Shown: positions 10,087 through 20,700, numbered from the stretch's first letter. The stretch: 64,000 nucleotides of DNA from Pseudoalteromonas rubra (GCF_000238295.3 NZ_AHCD03000044.1:1240001-1304000), one strand, 5' to 3'. Made by a program: numbers and translations. Notes: generated by a model not told the origin, from the sequence alone.

Positions 10087-11385
10087 ATGCCCAGTTATGC
10101 AAACCGATATATTAGTAACCTGACCAGAGAAACCTATGCATTGATCCTGGCTGGTGGTCGTGGTAGCAGGCTGCATGAGCTGACCGACTGGAGAGCAAAG
10201 CCCGCGGTGTATTTTGGAGGCAAACACAGAATAATAGACTTTCCGTTATCAAATTGTATTAACTCGGGGATCCGCCGGGTTGGCATAGCGACACAGTACA
10301 AATCGCACTCTTTGATCCGCCACGTTAACCGCGCTTGGGGTCACTTTAAGAAAGAGCTGGGTGAGTCAGTGGAGATTTTGCCGGCATCTCAGCGATATGG
10401 TGACGAGTGGTACTGTGGTACGGCGGATGCCGTATTCCAGAATATGGACATTATTCGTCACGAGCTGCCTAAATATGTGATGATCTTGTCAGGCGATCAT
10501 GTTTATAGAATGGATTACGGTGCTTTGTTGGCAAAGCATGTCGAAACCGGTGCCGATATGACCGTATGCTGTCTCGAAGTGCCGTGTGAGGATGCTGCCA
10601 ATACCTTTGGCGTGATGACTGTTGATGAGAAAAAGCGAGTCCGGCGTTTTGATGAAAAGCCGGCTGCGCCGAGTGAGATCCCGGGCAAATCTGGAGTCTG
10701 TTTAGCCTCAATGGGCAATTATGTGTTCAATACAGAATTTTTGTTTGAGCAGCTAAAGAAAGACGCAGAGCGCGAAGGATCTGGCAGGGATTTTGGCCAC
10801 GATATCATTCCGGCTATTATCGAAGAGCATAATGTATTTGCATTCCCATTTCGAGATCCCAGCCACCCCGGCCAACCTTACTGGCGTGACGTGGGCACAA
10901 TAGATTCGTTCTGGGAAGCGAATATGGAGCTGGTGTCTCCGCAACCACAACTTGACTTGTATGACCCGAGCTGGCCAATTTGGACGTATCAGGAGCAGCT
11001 ACCGCCGGCGAAGTTTATTTTTGATGACGACGAAAGGCGCGGTATGGCTGTGGACTCAACGGTATCTGGTGGCTGTATTATTTCAGGTTCCAGAGTACGG
11101 AAATCTCTATTGTTTTCAAATGTTCATGTACACTCGTATTGTGAAATAGAAGGCGCAGTGGTTTTGCCTGGTGTGGTGATTGAGCGTCATTGTCGGATCA
11201 AAAATGCCATTATTGATCGCAGCTGCCACATACCGGAAGGCATGGAGATTGGTTATGATCAGGAGCAAGATAAAAGAAATGGCTTCAGAGTCTCTAAAAA
11301 CGGCATTGTGCTGGTGACCCGTGATATGCTTGTTGCACTAGAAAAGCAACAGCTGTTAGCAGGTCAGAACCAGGAAACGGCGTAA
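10087..11385 (+). CDS. glgC: glucose-1-phosphate adenylyltransferase (ADP-glucose pyrophosphorylase)
   Basis: Makes ADP-glucose from ATP and glucose-1-phosphate, the committed step of bacterial glycogen synthesis. The 432-residue protein has the nucleotidyltransferase signature ALILAGGRGSRLHELT at about 17-32, RAKPAVYFGGKHRIIDF with the activator/substrate-side residues, GDEWYCGTADAVFQN and SGDHVYRMDYG. The C-terminal part shows left-handed beta-helix repeats (SRVRKSLLFSNVHVHS, VVLPGVVIERHCRIKNA). The ATG at 10087 follows GGAGA by about seven bases; an earlier ATG four bases upstream is out of frame. The family is usually activated allosterically by glycolytic intermediates; the effector here cannot be read from sequence. 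It lies ten bases before glgA. Confidence 0.96.
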   Translation: MPSYANRYISNLTRETYALILAGGRGSRLHELTDWRAKPAVYFGGKHRIIDFPLSNCINSGIRRVGIATQYKSHSLIRHVNRAWGHFKKELGESVEILPASQRYGDEWYCGTADAVFQNMDIIRHELPKYVMILSGDHVYRMDYGALLAKHVETGADMTVCCLEVPCEDAANTFGVMTVDEKKRVRRFDEKPAAPSEIPGKSGVCLASMGNYVFNTEFLFEQLKKDAEREGSGRDFGHDIIPAIIEEHNVFAFPFRDPSHPGQPYWRDVGTIDSFWEANMELVSPQPQLDLYDPSWPIWTYQEQLPPAKFIFDDDERRGMAVDSTVSGGCIISGSRVRKSLLFSNVHVHSYCEIEGAVVLPGVVIERHCRIKNAIIDRSCHIPEGMEIGYDQEQDKRNGFRVSKNGIVLVTRDMLVALEKQQLLAGQNQETA

Positions 11386-11395
11386 AAGGACAATC

Positions 11396-12937
11396 ATGCA
11401 TGTAGTTATGGTGGCAGCGGAAAATGACCGCTTGCCGAGTTGTAAAGTTGGGGGGGTTGCGGATGTGATCCGCGACATTCCTTATGCACTGGCAGAGCAG
11501 CAAATCCGTTGCTCTGTTATCGTACCGGATTATGGCCAGTTCGAACTAAACCGGGAGTTCGTTGCAGATATTGCGGTGCCTTTTAAGCAACATTTAGAAA
11601 CAGCGACACTGTGGCGAGTTGCAAGTGAGTCAGGTGTAGATCAATATGTCGTGTCGCACTCGTTGTTCTCGCAACATGATGGCGCCATTTATTGTAATGA
11701 TGGCGATCAGCCATTTGCAACAGATGCCAATAAGTTTGCGCTATTTTGTGCTGCGGTGAGTGAGCTGCTTGAGCATGAGATGATAGGGCCCGTTGATGTA
11801 CTGCATCTACACGATTGGCATGCCGCTGTAGTGGCGGTGCTTAAAACTTTCAGTCCTCGTTTTGTTAATTTAAAACAGATCAAAACGGTCTATACAGTGC
11901 ATAATCTCGCATTGCAGGGGATCCGGCCGTTTAAGCATGATGACTCCAGTCTGGAATCCTGGTTTCCAACTCTGAGCTATGACGGCAGTCGGATATGTGA
12001 TCACATCTACCCTCATTGCTTTAATCCCATGCGCGCAGCCATTAACCTCGTAGATAAAGTACACTTGGTGTCACCAACCTATTGTCAGGAAGTGCAGCTA
12101 AGCAGCGATCACGAAAGTGGCTTCTTTGGTGGTGAAGGGTTGGAGCATGATATGCAAGCTGCTGACAGAGCGGGCAGGCTGGCAGGTATTCTCAATGGGT
12201 GTATTTATTCTCAGCATGCTGACCAGGGAGCTGACATCTCGCTGAGTGACTACTGTGAGTTAGCAGAGCAGGCGCTGTTTGTGTGGATGTCTAAGCGTTC
12301 AGAACTAATGCCTGCTCATTACATCGCTCACCAGCGTGTCATGCAATGGCGTCAGCATGGGCAATTTCGTCGACCTCTGGTCACCAGTGTTGGACGTTTA
12401 ACGGACCAAAAGGCGCTTTTGCTCAGACAACCAAAAGAGGGTCAACTGATCCTGGATAAAGTGGCGGCTTTGATCAACGAGTACGGTGGGGTGTTGGTTA
12501 TTCTGGGCTCCGGCGATCCGCACCTTGAGTATCTGTTTACGCAGGTTATGGCCCGTCACAGTAATGTTTTGTATTTACAAGGATATGGACAGACTTTGGG
12601 CGACCATCTGTATGACCTTGGTGACTTGTTTCTGATGCCCAGTTCATTTGAACCCTGTGGGATCAGTCAGATGCTGGCAATGCGTGCAGGGCAGCCTTGT
12701 CTTGCTCACCAGGTCGGTGGGCTGAAAGACACCATTGCACATGAGGAAACTGGATTCCTGTTTGGTGGACGTAACTTGTCTGAGCAGGCTGAGCAGTTAC
12801 TCGAAGGTTTAAAGCGGGCGCTCGATATACATAGGCACGAACCGCAAAGGTACCGTGATATTAAGGACAATGCAAAAGCGCAACGATTCAGTTGGGATAC
12901 CATTGCCAGTCAATATATCGAAAAATTGTATGAGTAG
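11396..12937 (+). CDS. glgA: glycogen synthase (ADP-glucose dependent)
   Basis: A GT5 glycosyltransferase that extends alpha-1,4-glucan from ADP-glucose. The N-terminal substrate loop is SCKVGGVADVIRDIPYAL (about 15-32), a variant of the usual KxGGL motif with Val for Leu. HLHDWHAAVV and VYTVHNLALQG follow at about 140-170. The C-terminal GT-B domain has TSVGRLTDQK with the conserved Arg and Lys, and SSFEPCGISQMLAMRAG near residue 420. The 513 residues are slightly longer than E. coli GlgA (477). The ATG is preceded by AAGGA with five bases between. This is the last gene of the operon; an imperfect hairpin (12932-12951) overlaps the stop codon. Confidence 0.94.
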   Translation: MHVVMVAAENDRLPSCKVGGVADVIRDIPYALAEQQIRCSVIVPDYGQFELNREFVADIAVPFKQHLETATLWRVASESGVDQYVVSHSLFSQHDGAIYCNDGDQPFATDANKFALFCAAVSELLEHEMIGPVDVLHLHDWHAAVVAVLKTFSPRFVNLKQIKTVYTVHNLALQGIRPFKHDDSSLESWFPTLSYDGSRICDHIYPHCFNPMRAAINLVDKVHLVSPTYCQEVQLSSDHESGFFGGEGLEHDMQAADRAGRLAGILNGCIYSQHADQGADISLSDYCELAEQALFVWMSKRSELMPAHYIAHQRVMQWRQHGQFRRPLVTSVGRLTDQKALLLRQPKEGQLILDKVAALINEYGGVLVILGSGDPHLEYLFTQVMARHSNVLYLQGYGQTLGDHLYDLGDLFLMPSSFEPCGISQMLAMRAGQPCLAHQVGGLKDTIAHEETGFLFGGRNLSEQAEQLLEGLKRALDIHRHEPQRYRDIKDNAKAQRFSWDTIASQYIEKLYE

Positions 12938-12951
12938 GCGTTTGCCTGCTC
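12932..12951 (+). terminator. possible hairpin at the end of the glycogen operon
   Basis: GAGTAGGC at 12932-12939 can pair with GCCTGCTC at 12944-12951 around a GTTT loop, with one G-U pair. The glgA stop codon lies inside the left arm. No T run follows directly; the nearest is about 45 bases downstream (12993-13001). It is therefore a weak terminator candidate. Confidence 0.35.
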
Positions 12952-13094
12952 GCTCTGCTATCGACTATTCTAATACATTAATGTTTTAGTTTGATTTTTT
13001 TTCTAATGAAATGGGGTTAAAATATTCCCCATCAAGACAAACTAATAAAACAAAAGTGCTATTAATTGAGCAGTAGATAGCTGGGAGCAGTGAT

Positions 13095-14312
13095 TTGAAA
13101 GTGTTTGTGGCAAGGCAGGCCATCTTTAACAGGAAGAAACAGGTGGTCGCGTATGAATTGCTGTTTCGAGATGGTAAACAAAATTGCTTCCCCAACATTG
13201 CTGATGATGCCGCGACAGCGCGGCTTATAATGGACAACCAGCTCAATCTGGGCACTCGATATCTGACTTCTGGTAAAAAGGCTCTGATCAACATTGGAGA
13301 AGAGTCGCTTAATCAGGAGCTCGCCCACTTTCTGCCTAGCAGTGATGTGATCCTGGAGCTGTTGGAGACGATCCCCCCGACAAAAGACAATTACGAACGC
13401 GTCAGGTCGTTGTTTCACAATAATTACCGACTGGCATTGGATGATTTTACTTACTCTAAAGACTGGGAGCCCTTTCTCAAATTGGTCCGGCTTATCAAGT
13501 TCGATTTGGTCGAAAGCCCGCTGGATACAATCGGCCCACTTGTTGAGCAACTAAAAACACGTAAAAACCTGAAATTATTGGCTGAAAAGGTAGAAACCGA
13601 AGAAGAATTCGTTGAAGCGAAAAAAATGGGTTTTACCTTTTTTCAGGGATACTTTTTCGCTAAGCCCACGATGATTTCTCAACAAGATATCGAAATCAAC
13701 TACGCCATAGTTATGTTAATTTACGCAGAAGTGCTGAAGCCGAATATGAACCTTGGACGGATTTCGGAGCTGTTTGCTCAAGATACGGCTCTTGCCTACA
13801 AGCTACTTCGGTTGATCAATTCTGGGGTTTTTCCAATCAAAAACCGCATTGAATCCCTCAAGCAGGCGTTGGTTTATTTGGGCAACGAACGCGTGCTCAA
13901 GTTTGTGAATCTGATCATGACAGCCCATGTGGCGACGAATAAACCCACCGAGTTGACTCGTCTTAGTATCGTACGCTCACGTTTTTGTGAACTCATCGCA
14001 CAGCAAATCGCACCAGGCATTGCTGGTATGAGCTTTCTGGCAGGGTTATTTTCTTTACTGGACGCTATTTTGGATAAACCGATGGAGTTGTTAGTTGGCC
14101 GATTGCCTTTTCCGGAGATGATCCATGATGCGCTGCTGGGTAAATCAAACACCTTGTATTATATATTAAATGTCGTCAGGGCTTACGAAAGTGGCAGCTG
14201 GTGGGCATTACAGGAGGCCTGTGCGATGCTAAATATGGAAGATGACAGTTTGCCTGATTTTCATGCATCCGCCGTTACCTGGGCCGACATGTACCGCGAC
14301 CACGTTTATTGA
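13095..14312 (+). CDS. EAL and HDOD domain-containing signalling protein (YuxH type)
   Basis: A 405-residue cytoplasmic protein with an N-terminal EAL-like domain (about 1-200) and a C-terminal HDOD domain (about 205-400). The EAL part begins VFVARQAIFNRKKQVVAYEL with the ELLFR form of the ExLxR motif and keeps LDDF, but the usual DFGTGYSS loop is replaced by DDFTYSKDWEPF. AEKVETEEEF and FFQGYFFAKP follow. This pattern is typical of the YuxH family, whose c-di-GMP phosphodiesterase activity is often lost. The HDOD part carries LAYKLLRLINSGVFPIKNRI, as in other HDOD proteins. The start is a TTG with GGGAG seven bases upstream. A DUF418 gene begins immediately after its stop. Target and role are unknown. 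Confidence 0.88.
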   Translation: MKVFVARQAIFNRKKQVVAYELLFRDGKQNCFPNIADDAATARLIMDNQLNLGTRYLTSGKKALINIGEESLNQELAHFLPSSDVILELLETIPPTKDNYERVRSLFHNNYRLALDDFTYSKDWEPFLKLVRLIKFDLVESPLDTIGPLVEQLKTRKNLKLLAEKVETEEEFVEAKKMGFTFFQGYFFAKPTMISQQDIEINYAIVMLIYAEVLKPNMNLGRISELFAQDTALAYKLLRLINSGVFPIKNRIESLKQALVYLGNERVLKFVNLIMTAHVATNKPTELTRLSIVRSRFCELIAQQIAPGIAGMSFLAGLFSLLDAILDKPMELLVGRLPFPEMIHDALLGKSNTLYYILNVVRAYESGSWWALQEACAMLNMEDDSLPDFHASAVTWADMYRDHVY

Positions 14313-14313
14313 T

Positions 14314-15411
14314 GTGAGAAATCAATACATCGATAGCCTGAGAGGCTTTGCATTATTGGGCCTGAGCCTGACAAACTTATTCTTTATGGCAAACTTTGCC
14401 TATGGTTATGTGCCCCCAGTTACACGCGACGGGGTGGAATCAGTTTTGTCGCTTTTCACCACCGTGTTTGCCGATGGTCGGTTTCGAACCTTATTTTGCC
14501 TCGTGTTTGGTGCAGCATTGGTAATTCAGTATAAAGCGCACGACAAGGGCGAGGATAACCTCTTTGTTATCAAATCTAGATTGTGCGTATTGGGCTTATT
14601 TGGCGTACTACATGGCTACTTACTTTGGCCTGGAGATATTCTGCTGAATTATGCATTGTCGGGGTTGCTGGCGCTGATGTGGCTGGATGCGAAACATAGA
14701 TTACTAAGCGCAGCGCTACTGATAGTCCTTCCGGTTATATTGCTTGTGATACTCAGCATCCTGGTCAGTGAACCTGGCTTTGACAGGTCCAGTGCTGAGT
14801 ATGCGACGTTATTGAGTTCTTTGCCGGTAAGCTACGCTCAGTTGCTGAGCCAGAATATCAGCCATTTCAATATGATGATCATTCTAATCCCGTTGGCTAC
14901 TTTGTGGAATACATTGGGTCTGATGCTGTTAGGGATGGAACTATTTGAACGAGGTTGGTTTTCAGGGCAGCGTTTTGTATCTGGTAAGAAGATGTGGACC
15001 TGGTGGTGGGGAAGTGTGCTTGCATCCCTGATACTTTGGTCAAATAATGAAACTACCCTGGGGCAGATGCTGGAAACATTGAATTGGTTGGCTGCAATAC
15101 CTATGGCCTTATGTTATTTGGTGCTGTTGCAAGCTATCCGCCAATTTTGGCCTAAGTTTAGCCAGGTACTCGCGATAGCGGGACGCTATTCGCTGTCTTT
15201 GTACTTGTTGCAATCAATGGTTGGGATTTTGGTGTTTCATGTTCTTTTTCCTGAGACCAGGGTGTCCTTTACTCGTGTTGAGTATTTCGGTTTTTTTCTT
15301 ACTCTGACCCTGTTTCAGGTGATTTTAGCTATACTGCTTGATAGGGCGAAGAAAACCGGCCCAGCTGAGTATTTATTGAAGCGTTGCGTGCGCTACCTTA
15401 GTCAAACGTAA
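14314..15411 (+). CDS. DUF418 family integral membrane protein
   Basis: A 365-residue polytopic membrane protein with about nine or ten hydrophobic helices. RNQYIDSLRGFALLGLSLTN at the N-terminus is the recognition motif of the DUF418/YeiB family (IDxLRGFALLGIxxxN), and the C-terminal DUF418 region includes SLYLLQSMVGILVF. I prefer the GTG at 14314, two bases after the stop of the EAL-HDOD gene, because it places the conserved motif at the N-terminus. The frame is open back to an ATG at 14242, overlapping the upstream gene by 71 bases, and the start is not certain. The family is often described as transporter-like, without a proven substrate. Confidence 0.82.
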   Translation: MRNQYIDSLRGFALLGLSLTNLFFMANFAYGYVPPVTRDGVESVLSLFTTVFADGRFRTLFCLVFGAALVIQYKAHDKGEDNLFVIKSRLCVLGLFGVLHGYLLWPGDILLNYALSGLLALMWLDAKHRLLSAALLIVLPVILLVILSILVSEPGFDRSSAEYATLLSSLPVSYAQLLSQNISHFNMMIILIPLATLWNTLGLMLLGMELFERGWFSGQRFVSGKKMWTWWWGSVLASLILWSNNETTLGQMLETLNWLAAIPMALCYLVLLQAIRQFWPKFSQVLAIAGRYSLSLYLLQSMVGILVFHVLFPETRVSFTRVEYFGFFLTLTLFQVILAILLDRAKKTGPAEYLLKRCVRYLSQT

Positions 15412-15431
15412 CATAAAAAAGGCTGTTTATT

Positions 15432-16538
15432 GTGAAGTTATTGCAGTGTGTTTTATTGAGCTGGGGATTGCTTTTCGCCCCTTTGAGTTGGGCAAAGGCC
15501 GATTTTTCAGTGCTTTTAGTGAACCCATCGATTTCTGGTGAACCATTTTGGCAAAAAGTAGAATCTATCGCTATGGCCGCCAGTAAGCAGCTTAATGTTA
15601 AATTGGACGTGATTTATGGTGATGGCAGTCGCTATATTCAGCTAGAAGAATTACAGAAATACTTAGAGTATCGAGCAACACCTGATTACGTTGTTTTGAT
15701 GCTATACCCCGGTAATGCTGAGCAACATCTGGACCTATTAGAAAAGTATGGAATACAGTACTTAACCTTAGAACAAACCATTAATGGGCCTGAGCAGGTT
15801 GAGATTGGCAAACCTGGACAGAGATATAAAAATTGGTTGGGTGAGATTTACTTTGACAATTTTCGTGCAGGCGCTGATCTGGCGCAGGCTTTGACGGATT
15901 CATTACTTGAGAAGAGGCCTGCAGTTAAACCTCAGGCGCTAGCGATCAACGGTCATTATGGCAGTGAATCGGATGCTCGCAATCAAGGCGCGCAATCTTT
16001 TTTTGGCAGCCAGGGCGTTGCCTTGCAACAATCTATCTATGCAAGCTGGTCAAAAACCCAGGCGATGGAAAAAACGCAGCGTTTGCTTAAGCGTTACCCC
16101 AACACAAACATAATCTGGAGTGCGTCAGATCTGATGGCAATGGGTGCACTAAGTGCGGTGAAACAGCGTGGTGAGAAGGACCAGGCATTTGTTGCCATTG
16201 GTGGATTTGACTGGCTCAATGACACGCTCAGGTTGATTGAAAAGGGTGAATTGCAGGCCTCCGTCGGTGGTCACTTCATCATGGGTGGGCTGGCTATTTT
16301 GTCTTTGTATGATAAGTTCCATGGCCATTCCTATTGGCAAACCAACCAATCGATTACTTACCCACTTGTAGTCATTAATCAACACAATGTGCATCGCTAT
16401 ATATGGCTGGCCGAAAAAATTGACTGGGCAGGCGTGGACTTTAGCGGGTTTAGCTTGCTTAACAATAAACAATCGAACTACTTGGTGTCGCCGACCTTTT
16501 TAGCCAAGGATAACGCTCCAGGTGTGATTAGCGACTGA
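15432..16538 (+). CDS. orphan periplasmic sugar-binding-like protein
   Basis: A 368-residue exported protein. The N-terminus MKLLQCVLLSWGLLFAPLSW is a signal peptide, with probable cleavage near residue 21-23. The mature part resembles type I periplasmic binding proteins of the ribose/galactose and LacI-like fold: SVLLVNPSISGEPFWQKVES, then YVVLMLYPGNAEQHL, ALAINGHYGSESDARNQGAQ, NIIWSASDLMAMGALSAV and FVAIGGFDWLNDTL. No ABC permease or ATPase gene is nearby, so it may serve a distant transporter or act as a ligand sensor for a membrane partner. It starts with GTG, 20 bases after the DUF418 stop. The ligand is unknown. Confidence 0.8.
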   Translation: MKLLQCVLLSWGLLFAPLSWAKADFSVLLVNPSISGEPFWQKVESIAMAASKQLNVKLDVIYGDGSRYIQLEELQKYLEYRATPDYVVLMLYPGNAEQHLDLLEKYGIQYLTLEQTINGPEQVEIGKPGQRYKNWLGEIYFDNFRAGADLAQALTDSLLEKRPAVKPQALAINGHYGSESDARNQGAQSFFGSQGVALQQSIYASWSKTQAMEKTQRLLKRYPNTNIIWSASDLMAMGALSAVKQRGEKDQAFVAIGGFDWLNDTLRLIEKGELQASVGGHFIMGGLAILSLYDKFHGHSYWQTNQSITYPLVVINQHNVHRYIWLAEKIDWAGVDFSGFSLLNNKQSNYLVSPTFLAKDNAPGVISD

Positions 16539-16575
16539 GCAAGCTATAACGTTAGCCGAGTTAAAGTCACACCTG
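16519..16575 (+). repeat. inverted repeat spanning the end of the binding-protein gene
   Basis: CAGGTGTGA at 16519-16527 is exactly complementary to TCACACCTG at 16567-16575, with 39 bases between. The left arm lies in the last codons of the binding-protein gene. No T tract follows closely. It may contribute to transcript end formation, but the long loop makes this uncertain. Confidence 0.3.
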
Positions 16576-16721
16576 TTGATGAAATATTTCTACTGGCGAT
16601 GAAATTTTGTTACCATGCGCCCCCGTAACTGCCCGTTGGTCAAGCACACCGGATTCTGAGCCTGTGGGCCGGATATCGGACAGTATTGACTCATTGCACA
16701 CGAAAAGAAAAGTGTCCCTTT

Positions 16722-17666
16722 ATGAATGAACCTAAGCGACTAAATAAATACATCAGCGAAACCGGGTTTTGCAGCCGCAGAGAAGCGGACACCCTGATCA
16801 GTGACGGCCGTGTCAGTGTTAACGGTCAGGTTGCCGAAATGGGTCTGAAAGTCAGTGATGCAGACACTGTTTTGGTTGATAATAAACCGCTCAAAGCTAA
16901 GCCTAAGCGGGTATATATCGCTTACAATAAACCCGTTGGTGTGACCTGCACAACAGAGCGAAAAATAAAAAGTAATATTGTCAGTGCCATTCAGTATCCG
17001 GAACGTATTTTTCCTATTGGCCGTTTAGACCGGCCCTCAGAAGGACTGATCTTTTTGACCAATGAGGGCGATATCGTCAACAAAATATTGCGTGCTGGCA
17101 ACAATCATGAAAAAGAATATGTGGTAACCGTCAATAAGCCTGTCACCGATGCGTTTATAACTGGTATGCGTTCGGGCGTGCCAATTCTTGGCACCATGAC
17201 TAAAAAGTGTTTTGTCAAAAAGACCGGGGCCAGGCAGTTTACCATTGTTTTAACTCAGGGACTGAATCGTCAGATCCGACGTATGTGTGAATACTTTGAT
17301 TATGAAGTACAAACACTGAAGCGTGTGCGGATCATGAATGTGAACCTTAACGGTTTAAGACCGGGACAGTGGCGCCACCTGAGCGAGTCTGAAATGGCAG
17401 AGATAAATGCTTCAATTGAAGGTTCCTCGAAGACCGAAGAGGCGTCAGTGGATACGTATAAACGTACACAGCGTCACACTGCGAAGCCGCGTCAAGATGG
17501 TGAAACAGCGGCCAGAGGGCAGAGCAGAAAGTCTGCGTCTGAGCAAAAGCGTAAGCGCCCAGGCAATGCACACGATGATAATACTGCAAATCGTGGTAGA
17601 CCGAAAAGTCGCGCTGGCGCTAAGCCAAAAGGCAGGGTAAAAGGGACTTTGTCTCTCAAAAAATAA
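16722..17666 (+). CDS. rluF: 23S rRNA pseudouridine(2604) synthase
   Basis: Converts a uridine in 23S rRNA to pseudouridine (U2604 in E. coli numbering). An S4 RNA-binding domain (KRLNKYISETGFCSRREADT) at the N-terminus is followed by the RsuA/RluB-family catalytic domain with FPIGRLDRPSEGLIFLTN, where the Asp is the nucleophile, then LNRQIRRMCEYFDYEVQTLK. The sequence matches E. coli RluF closely along its core (GVPILGTMTKKC, RIMNVNLNG). I chose the ATG at 16722, which gives the normal N-terminus; the frame is open from a TTG at 16686. The last 80 or so residues form a basic, low-complexity tail ending in KGRVKGTLSLKK, as in E. coli RluF, probably disordered and RNA-binding. Confidence 0.93.
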   Translation: MNEPKRLNKYISETGFCSRREADTLISDGRVSVNGQVAEMGLKVSDADTVLVDNKPLKAKPKRVYIAYNKPVGVTCTTERKIKSNIVSAIQYPERIFPIGRLDRPSEGLIFLTNEGDIVNKILRAGNNHEKEYVVTVNKPVTDAFITGMRSGVPILGTMTKKCFVKKTGARQFTIVLTQGLNRQIRRMCEYFDYEVQTLKRVRIMNVNLNGLRPGQWRHLSESEMAEINASIEGSSKTEEASVDTYKRTQRHTAKPRQDGETAARGQSRKSASEQKRKRPGNAHDDNTANRGRPKSRAGAKPKGRVKGTLSLKK

Positions 17667-17670
17667 CTTA

Positions 17671-17699
17671 AAAAAAGGGCCGCACACTGCGGCCCTTTT
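17671..17699. terminator. bidirectional terminator between rluF and the RND pump gene
   Basis: GGGCCGCA at 17677-17684 and TGCGGCCC at 17688-17695 form a perfect eight-base-pair stem with a CAC loop, flanked by an A run on the left and TTTT on the right. It can end the plus-strand rluF transcript and the converging minus-strand pump transcript. Confidence 0.9.
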
Positions 17700-17700
17700 G

Positions 17701-20700
17701 CTATTTGGGTGCGGTTACTTTGAAGAACAAACAGTAGATTACGGGAAGCACTATCAAAGTGAGCACGGTGGCAAAACCCAGACCAAACATAATGGTCACT
17801 GCCATGGATTTAAAAAATACATCGAACAGCAGTGGGATCATACCTAAAATGGTTGTCACGGCCGCCATAGACACGGGCCGTACACGACTAACCCCGGAAT
17901 CAAACACGGCCTGATAGGGGGCTTTTCCGCTATCCAGTTCCAGATTGATTTGATCCATCAATACAATGCCATTTTTAATTAACATGCCAGACAGACTGAG
18001 CAATCCCAGCAGTGCCATAAAGCTGAATGGTGCCTGAAATATGACCAGACCCGCGGTTACGCCAATAATTGCCAGTGGCACAGTGCTCCAGATGACCAAT
18101 GGTTTACGCACTGAATTAAATAGCAGCACCGTGATGATAAACATGGATAAGTATCCGAGCGGAAGTGAGCCAAAAATGGCTTTTTGTGCTTTGCTGGATG
18201 ACTCAAACTCACCACCCCATTGCATTTCATAGCCTTGCGGTAACTCGATTGCTTCAATGTCGGCGCGGATCCGGGCAAACAGTTTAGCCGGTGTTTCATT
18301 GCCGATCACATCATGATCTGCCATGACGGTAATTGTGCGTTTGCGATCCCGACGCATGATCAGGCTGTCTTCCCAAATGACTTCAACGTCATCGAGGATC
18401 TGGCCCAGCGGCACATATACATTGAGCACAGGGCTGAAAATTTGCAGGTCAACCAGGTTTTCAACGTTGCGACGTTCAACCTCGGGTGCTCTGGCCACAA
18501 TCGGCAGCATTTTAGTGCCATCCCGATACAAGCCTACTGTGTTGCCCGACACACTTGTCAGCAATAGCTGGTCCAGGTCAGATTTACTGATCCCCAGTCG
18601 CCGCGCTTTTTGCTCATTAAAGACAGGCTCAAGTACTTTAGAACGCTGACGCCAGTTATCACGAATATTAAATGCACCGGCGTCTTGTGCCAGACGGTTT
18701 TTAGCTTGATCAGCCAGCCTGCGCAGTACTACAGGATCAGGACCAGAGAAACGCGCTTCGATTTTAGCATCTGTCGACGGGCCAATTTCCATGCGCTTGA
18801 TTTTAAGCTTACCATCTAATTCGTTATGGGCAGCAAACTCGCGTACTTTCGCTATCATAGTCGCAACAGCTTCTCTGTCGCTCACCCGAATGATCAGCTG
18901 ACCATAGGATGCATATTGCTTTTCCGGGCTGTATGTCAGCATAAATCGGGGGGCGCCCTGACCTATGGTGGTGGTGATCTCCTCAACCAGCTCGTCGGAT
19001 TGCAAAAATGCTTCCAGCTTTTCCAGATTATCTGCTGTACTGCGAATGTCAGCGCCCTGATAGTGCCAGTAATCGACATAAAACATGGGCGTATTGGAAG
19101 CGGGAAAGAACGATTGCTTGACTGACTTAAAGCCAACCATCGCGCAGCCAAGGAGCGCTAGCATCGCGATAACGGTAGTCCAGCGGAATCTCAGACACAC
19201 GCTGAGCAGCGCTTTGTAAGCGGTAAAAATTATGCCCTGGTAGGGGTCGTCGGTCTCTTTACCTTGCTGAATTTCTTGTTTGAACAACATGTTGGCAAAG
19301 AATGGTGTCAGTGTAATGGCAGTAACCCAGCTAAGTAGCAATGAGATCAGCAGTACCCAAAACAGTGAGCCGGCAAATTCACCACTGGCATCTGAACTCA
19401 GCCCAATAGGGGCGAAGGCGGTGATCCCTATTACCGTTGCACCTAACAAAGGCCATTTGGTTTGCTCGACAATATTGACCGCTGCTTTTACCTTGCTTTG
19501 TCCACGCTTCAGGTTGATTAGGATCCCCTCAGTGACCACAATAGCGTTATCGACCAGCATACCCAGAGCGATGATCAAAGCGCCAAGGGATATACGCTGT
19601 AAGTCAATTGCGAACATCTTCATAAAAATAAAGGTGCCAAGAACGGTAAGCAGCAAGATACCGCCTATAAGAATGCCACTTTTAACACCCATAAAGATCA
19701 ACAGCACGACAATGACGATGGCAACGGCTTCAAGCAAGCTGACAATAAATCCGTCTACGGACTTTTCTACTTCCTTGGGTTGGTTGTAAACGGTGTGGAC
19801 CGACATGCCATGGGGGCGTTGATATTCCAGTGAGGTCAGGTGCTTTTCTATTGCCTTACCGACTTCTACCACGTTAACCCCCGAGCTGAAGGAAATACCC
19901 AGGAGCAAAGATTGATCACGATTGTAACGGGTGATATGCGTTGGGATCTCAGCATACTCACGTTTTACGGTGGCAACATCGCCTAAATAGATGAGCTCTT
20001 TGGCACCGGGTTTAGAAATCAGCAAGTCCTCAAGTTCAGAAACCTGACTGAACTCACCGGTAGGGTGAATCCGAATAGACTCGTCGCCAACGCGTATTTT
20101 TCCCGCGTTAGATACGCTGTTTTGGGTCTGCAGCAGTGAAAAAATGCGGTTGTGAGATATCCCTAACTGTGACAGTTTTTGACTCGAGATTTCAACAATG
20201 ACCTGCGCTTGTTGCTCTCCAGCGATGGTCACTTTACTGACACCATCGACCAGAACCAACTCACGTTTTAGATAATCAACGTATTCTTTTAGTTCTTCAT
20301 AGGAATAGCCATCACCCGTCACGGCATATAACACGCCATACACGTCCGCAAAGTCATCCATTACTTTGGGCGTGAATACGCCGGGGGGCAGATCTGGCTT
20401 GAGATCGTTTATCTTCCGCCTTAATTCGTCCCAGATCTGTTTCAGGTCTTCCTTCCGGTAGGTACTTTTCATCTCTACCGTGATCTGTGATTGGCCCGGT
20501 GACGAGATTGAGGTAACGTAATCCACGTAAGGCAGGCTCTGGATGGCATTCTCTATGGGATAGGTGACTTCTTCCTCAACCTGTTGCGGTGATGCACCTG
20601 GATATACTGTGATCACCATGGCTTTTTTGAGTGTAAACTCCGGATCTTCCAGTTGCCCCAGGCCAAAATACGAAACCGTGCCTGCTAAAAGCAACAGCAG

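Noticed and set aside
13011..13032. ATGGGG/CCCCAT six-base stem upstream of the EAL-HDOD gene
   Set aside because: Short stem with a ten-base loop and no T tract; could arise by chance.
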